Below, piece by piece: positions 63,655-64,000 of a stretch of DNA of 64,000 nucleotides. The translations under genes and the position numbers were made by a program. The stretch is from Intestinirhabdus alba (GTDB lineage Bacteria; Pseudomonadota; Gammaproteobacteria; Enterobacterales; Enterobacteriaceae). The notes beneath the pieces were generated by a model. The model worked only from the letters and a program-made list of their open reading frames with translations. It had not been told where the DNA came from and made no database searches. Location: positions 62,001-126,000 of the forward strand of contig NZ_WMJZ01000008.1 of NCBI RefSeq assembly GCF_009711095.1, given 5' to 3'. The stretch's first letter is position 1. The number at the start of each line of letters is the position of its first letter.

Positions 63655-63919
63655 TTTTTCATTATCATTTTTCATAACGCCGCCGCTATTCCCTGTGGCC
63701 GCGCTATTTTAACCTGTTATCCCAGCCATACGTCAGGCGGCAGGTACGTTGGCTGCTCCTGGAATTTGGCAGGGGCAGCACCGGTCTGCCGCCTGAATTA
63801 TTCAGGCTCCGTATGCGGTATAAATAGTGGGGGCGCGTGCTATTACCGTTTTTTCGTTGCTGCGGCCCTGGTCGAAAAAAGGCGCGGACGTGAAATAATA
63901 CGCGCCGCTAAAAGAAATT

Positions 63920-64000
63920 TTGCTCTCCGGTGGTTTTTTCGCTTACACCAGCTTAACCCCGCAGCAGCAGCGTATGACCACCTGCAATCAGCAGGCGACG
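63920..64000 (+). CDS. psiF: Start of psiF (phosphate starvation-inducible protein), N-terminus unclear
   Basis: The frame ending at the right edge reads LTPQQQRMTTCNQQAT, the conserved PsiF repeat start, from 63953. Upstream the frame is open to about 63902, but no standard signal peptide or ATG is visible. TTG at 63920 gives the short hydrophobic start LLSGGFFAYTS, shorter than the E. coli signal sequence. Either a non-ATG start is used or the 5' end is damaged. Only the first domain is in the window. Confidence 0.65.
   Translation, partial: MLSGGFFAYTSLTPQQQRMTTCNQQAT

Noticed and set aside
1..64000. CRISPR arrays, tRNA or rRNA genes, prophage genes
   Set aside because: No regularly spaced short repeats, no tRNA/rRNA sequence pattern and no phage structural or integrase genes were seen.

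Overview
The window is chromosomal DNA of an Enterobacteriaceae member. The right third keeps the E. coli/Salmonella gene order tauABCD - hemB - ehaB/upaC - iprA - ampH - sbmA - yaiW - yaiY - ddlA ... iraP - psiF, with protein sequences close to E. coli throughout. The genus cannot be fixed from sequence alone. Overall GC is high, except for an AT-rich island at about 20.5-30.4 kb.

Layout. 0-2.2 kb: leftward lactate operon (lldP, then the 5' part of lutA). 2.6-4.5 kb: intergenic repeats, a small exported protein and a ToxR/CadC-like membrane regulator (LafZ-like). 5.3-13.7 kb: filament and motor half of a lateral (Flag-2) flagellar system: two near-identical flagellins, then lafB-C-X-E-F-S-T-U behind a textbook sigma-54 promoter. 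The basal-body, hook and export genes that normally adjoin this block are absent here. The block continues into an NlpC/P60 cell-wall hydrolase and a chromosomal ParM/StbA actin-like gene, whose partner encodes three 32-residue repeats (13.7-16.4 kb). 16.9-18.8 kb: a POT-family peptide transporter and a small exported NTF2-immunity-like protein.

19-31 kb is a rearranged accessory region. A cyanide-insensitive oxidase operon has been broken: the 5' end of cioA lies at 19.3 kb and a probable 3' scrap of its small subunit at 30.8 kb. Between them lie an IS630-family remnant and a 9.9-kb AT-rich block bounded by about 48-bp inverted repeats. The block encodes a winged-helix regulator, a 2341-residue autotransporter adhesin, a Skp/OmpH-like lipoprotein and a LuxR-like regulator. 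I read it as a surface-adhesin module with its own regulators and possibly its own periplasmic chaperone. Two 183-bp copies of a MITE-like sequence with terminal inverted repeats lie outside it.

31-34.7 kb: AraC-type regulator, a TonB-dependent hydroxamate-siderophore receptor with a 1-nt frameshift near its end, and a lacY relic. 34.9-42.7 kb: a tightly overlapping leftward set uhpA-uhpB-uhpC-afuA-afuB-afuC. It joins a Uhp-type sugar-phosphate sensing system to an ABC transporter of the AfuABC type. 42.9-46.3 kb: taurine uptake and desulfonation. 46.4-57.5 kb: conserved core. 57.6-63.0 kb: insert between ddlA and iraP (extensin-like protein, MdtG-like exporter, and a marR-hlyD-DUF2955 efflux operon with a 24-bp palindromic operator). 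63.4-64.0 kb: iraP and the beginning of psiF, with no phoA between them.

At least ten copies or fragments of three intergenic repeat families (called A, B and C here) are scattered through the window, and several mark the edges of rearranged blocks.
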